The translations under genes and the position numbers were made by a program. From NCBI RefSeq assembly GCF_003971235.1, contig NZ_CP034661.1, positions 2,542,001 to 2,606,000 on the forward strand: 64,000 bases of DNA, in the 5' to 3' direction. Shown here piece after piece: positions 63,356 through 64,000 of this stretch. Within the stretch, counting starts at the first letter, position 1; every line of letters starts with the position of its first letter. This DNA comes from Chryseobacterium aureum (GTDB taxonomy: Bacteria; Bacteroidota; Bacteroidia; Flavobacteriales; Weeksellaceae). The notes under the pieces were generated by a model, which made no database searches, had not been told where the DNA came from, and was given only the letters and a program-made list of their open reading frames with translations.

Positions 63356-64000
63356 CTAGCTGTTCAGTGAACGGTAGATCAGCAGCTGGTTGTTGGTTAT
63401 TACTTCTTCTCCTTCTTTCAGACCGTCTGCAACATAGGTTACATCTCCTACCTGTTTTGATACTTTGATTTCTCTGATTTTCACATCCGTTCTTGATTTA
63501 AAAACGACCACAAAGCTTTTATTATCATCAAAAATCACAGCTTTGGAAGGAACGGTAAGCATCGTATTGCTTTCCAGACTGGAAACTTTTATGGTTGCTT
63601 TACTGTCCGGAATTAATAAGCCATTGGCATTATCCAGAACAACTCTTGCCTGCATGGCATTGGTCTGCGGATCAATAATTTTGAATATTTTATCAATTTT
63701 CCCGTCAAAAACTTTGTCCGGATAAGAAAGTGTAGATACCTGAGCTTTCATTCCAAGACTGATTTTATCGATATCAGATTCGTTGACATTCATGATCGCC
63801 CATACATTGGTGGTATTGGCAACATCAAAGATATTATCACTTCTGTCACTTCTCAGCTGCATATCTTTATTGATGCTTTTCTGAACGATGTAACCACTGA
63901 TAGGCGCTACGACACTGTATATATTTCCGGTTTTCACATTATAAACCGTACTTACTGCTGCGGCTCTCTGTAACTGGTCTTCGGCTTTTTGTAACTGACT
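63356..64000 (-). CDS. RND efflux periplasmic adaptor (MFP) subunit, partial
   Basis: The frame is open to the right edge, so the N-terminus is missing; 214 residues are visible. They cover the end of the alpha-hairpin (QLQKAEDQLQRAA), the lipoyl/barrel part (VVAPISGYIVQKSINKDMQL in parts) and the beta-barrel and membrane-proximal domains (LTVPSKAVIFDDNKSFVVVF in parts, GLKEGEEVITNNQLLI). It is a CzcB/CusB-like adaptor linking the pump to an outer-membrane channel. It is the gene before the RND pump in the same operon. Confidence 0.9.
   Translation of the reverse strand, partial: SQLQKAEDQLQRAAAVSTVYNVKTGNIYSVVAPISGYIVQKSINKDMQLRSDRSDNIFDVANTTNVWAIMNVNESDIDKISLGMKAQVSTLSYPDKVFDGKIDKIFKIIDPQTNAMQARVVLDNANGLLIPDSKATIKVSSLESNTMLTVPSKAVIFDDNKSFVVVFKSRTDVKIREIKVSKQVGDVTYVADGLKEGEEVITNNQLLIYRSLNS

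Overview
The window looks like chromosomal DNA from a Chryseobacterium-type flavobacterium (Bacteroidota, Weeksellaceae). The sequence is AT-rich. Several secreted proteins carry the C-terminal type IX secretion (T9SS) sorting domain (YPNP... ending in a basic patch). Recognisable promoters have the Bacteroidota form TTG-N16-20-TAnnTTTG, and the families present (DUF4919, DUF5777, DUF4394, 'QVGINT' secreted proteins, CzcA-type RND pumps) are typical of this group. The genus is inferred, not proven.

Left third (1-24.3 kb): ordinary metabolic and housekeeping genes. These are an MHS-type MFS transporter, a DUF4919 protein, an operon of alpha/beta hydrolase lipoprotein - ECF sigma factor - four-helix membrane protein - methyltransferase behind a probable ECF-type promoter, an M43-like metalloprotease with a GEVED domain, an ABC exporter, truA, lpxK-punA, a TlpA-like protein, GNAT, dinB, a cytoplasmic GH13 alpha-amylase, a 55-residue cysteine-rich bacteriocin-like peptide, a carboxylesterase, AraC/alcohol dehydrogenase, a divergent HxlR/NmrA pair, a nucleotide pyrophosphatase and a double-GNAT protein. 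Several non-coding repeat elements lie between these genes, including two about 92% identical copies of a 71-bp element, each placed just 3' of a gene in the sense orientation.

Middle (24.4-34.6 kb, all minus strand): a compact five-gene operon of cell-envelope proteins (DUF5777 beta-barrel, mono-heme c-type lipoprotein, YceI, ankyrin, and a possible DOMON T9SS protein). It is preceded by a GTGA-N6-TCAC palindrome at a class II activator distance from a -7 element and by a Crp/Fnr regulator whose recognition helix has the CRP-like RExxSR residues. Next comes a row of BNR/T9SS protein - lipoprotein - small membrane-anchored protein - TonB receptor.

Right half (34.8-58.3 kb, minus strand): the tuf-trnW-secE-nusG-rplKAJL-rpoBC transcription/translation block, with a DUF3467 gene after rpoC. 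It is interrupted twice by co-oriented surface-protein genes. About 5.1 kb lies between nusG and rplK (a polytopic membrane protein, three tandem small 'QVGINT' secreted proteins and a T9SS propeller-like protein). About 4.4 kb lies between rplL and rpoB (a kinase-like fragment, a YadA-head-repeat secreted protein and a thrombospondin-type-3-repeat T9SS adhesin). Terminators follow nusG and rplL, and rplK and rpoB each have their own consensus promoter, so the classical operon appears to be split into independent units. The right end holds a duplicated DUF4394 lipoprotein and a CzcA-type heavy-metal RND pump with its adaptor, which runs off the window.

No rRNA, CRISPR array, insertion sequence or prophage was seen; the only tRNA is tRNA-Trp(CCA).
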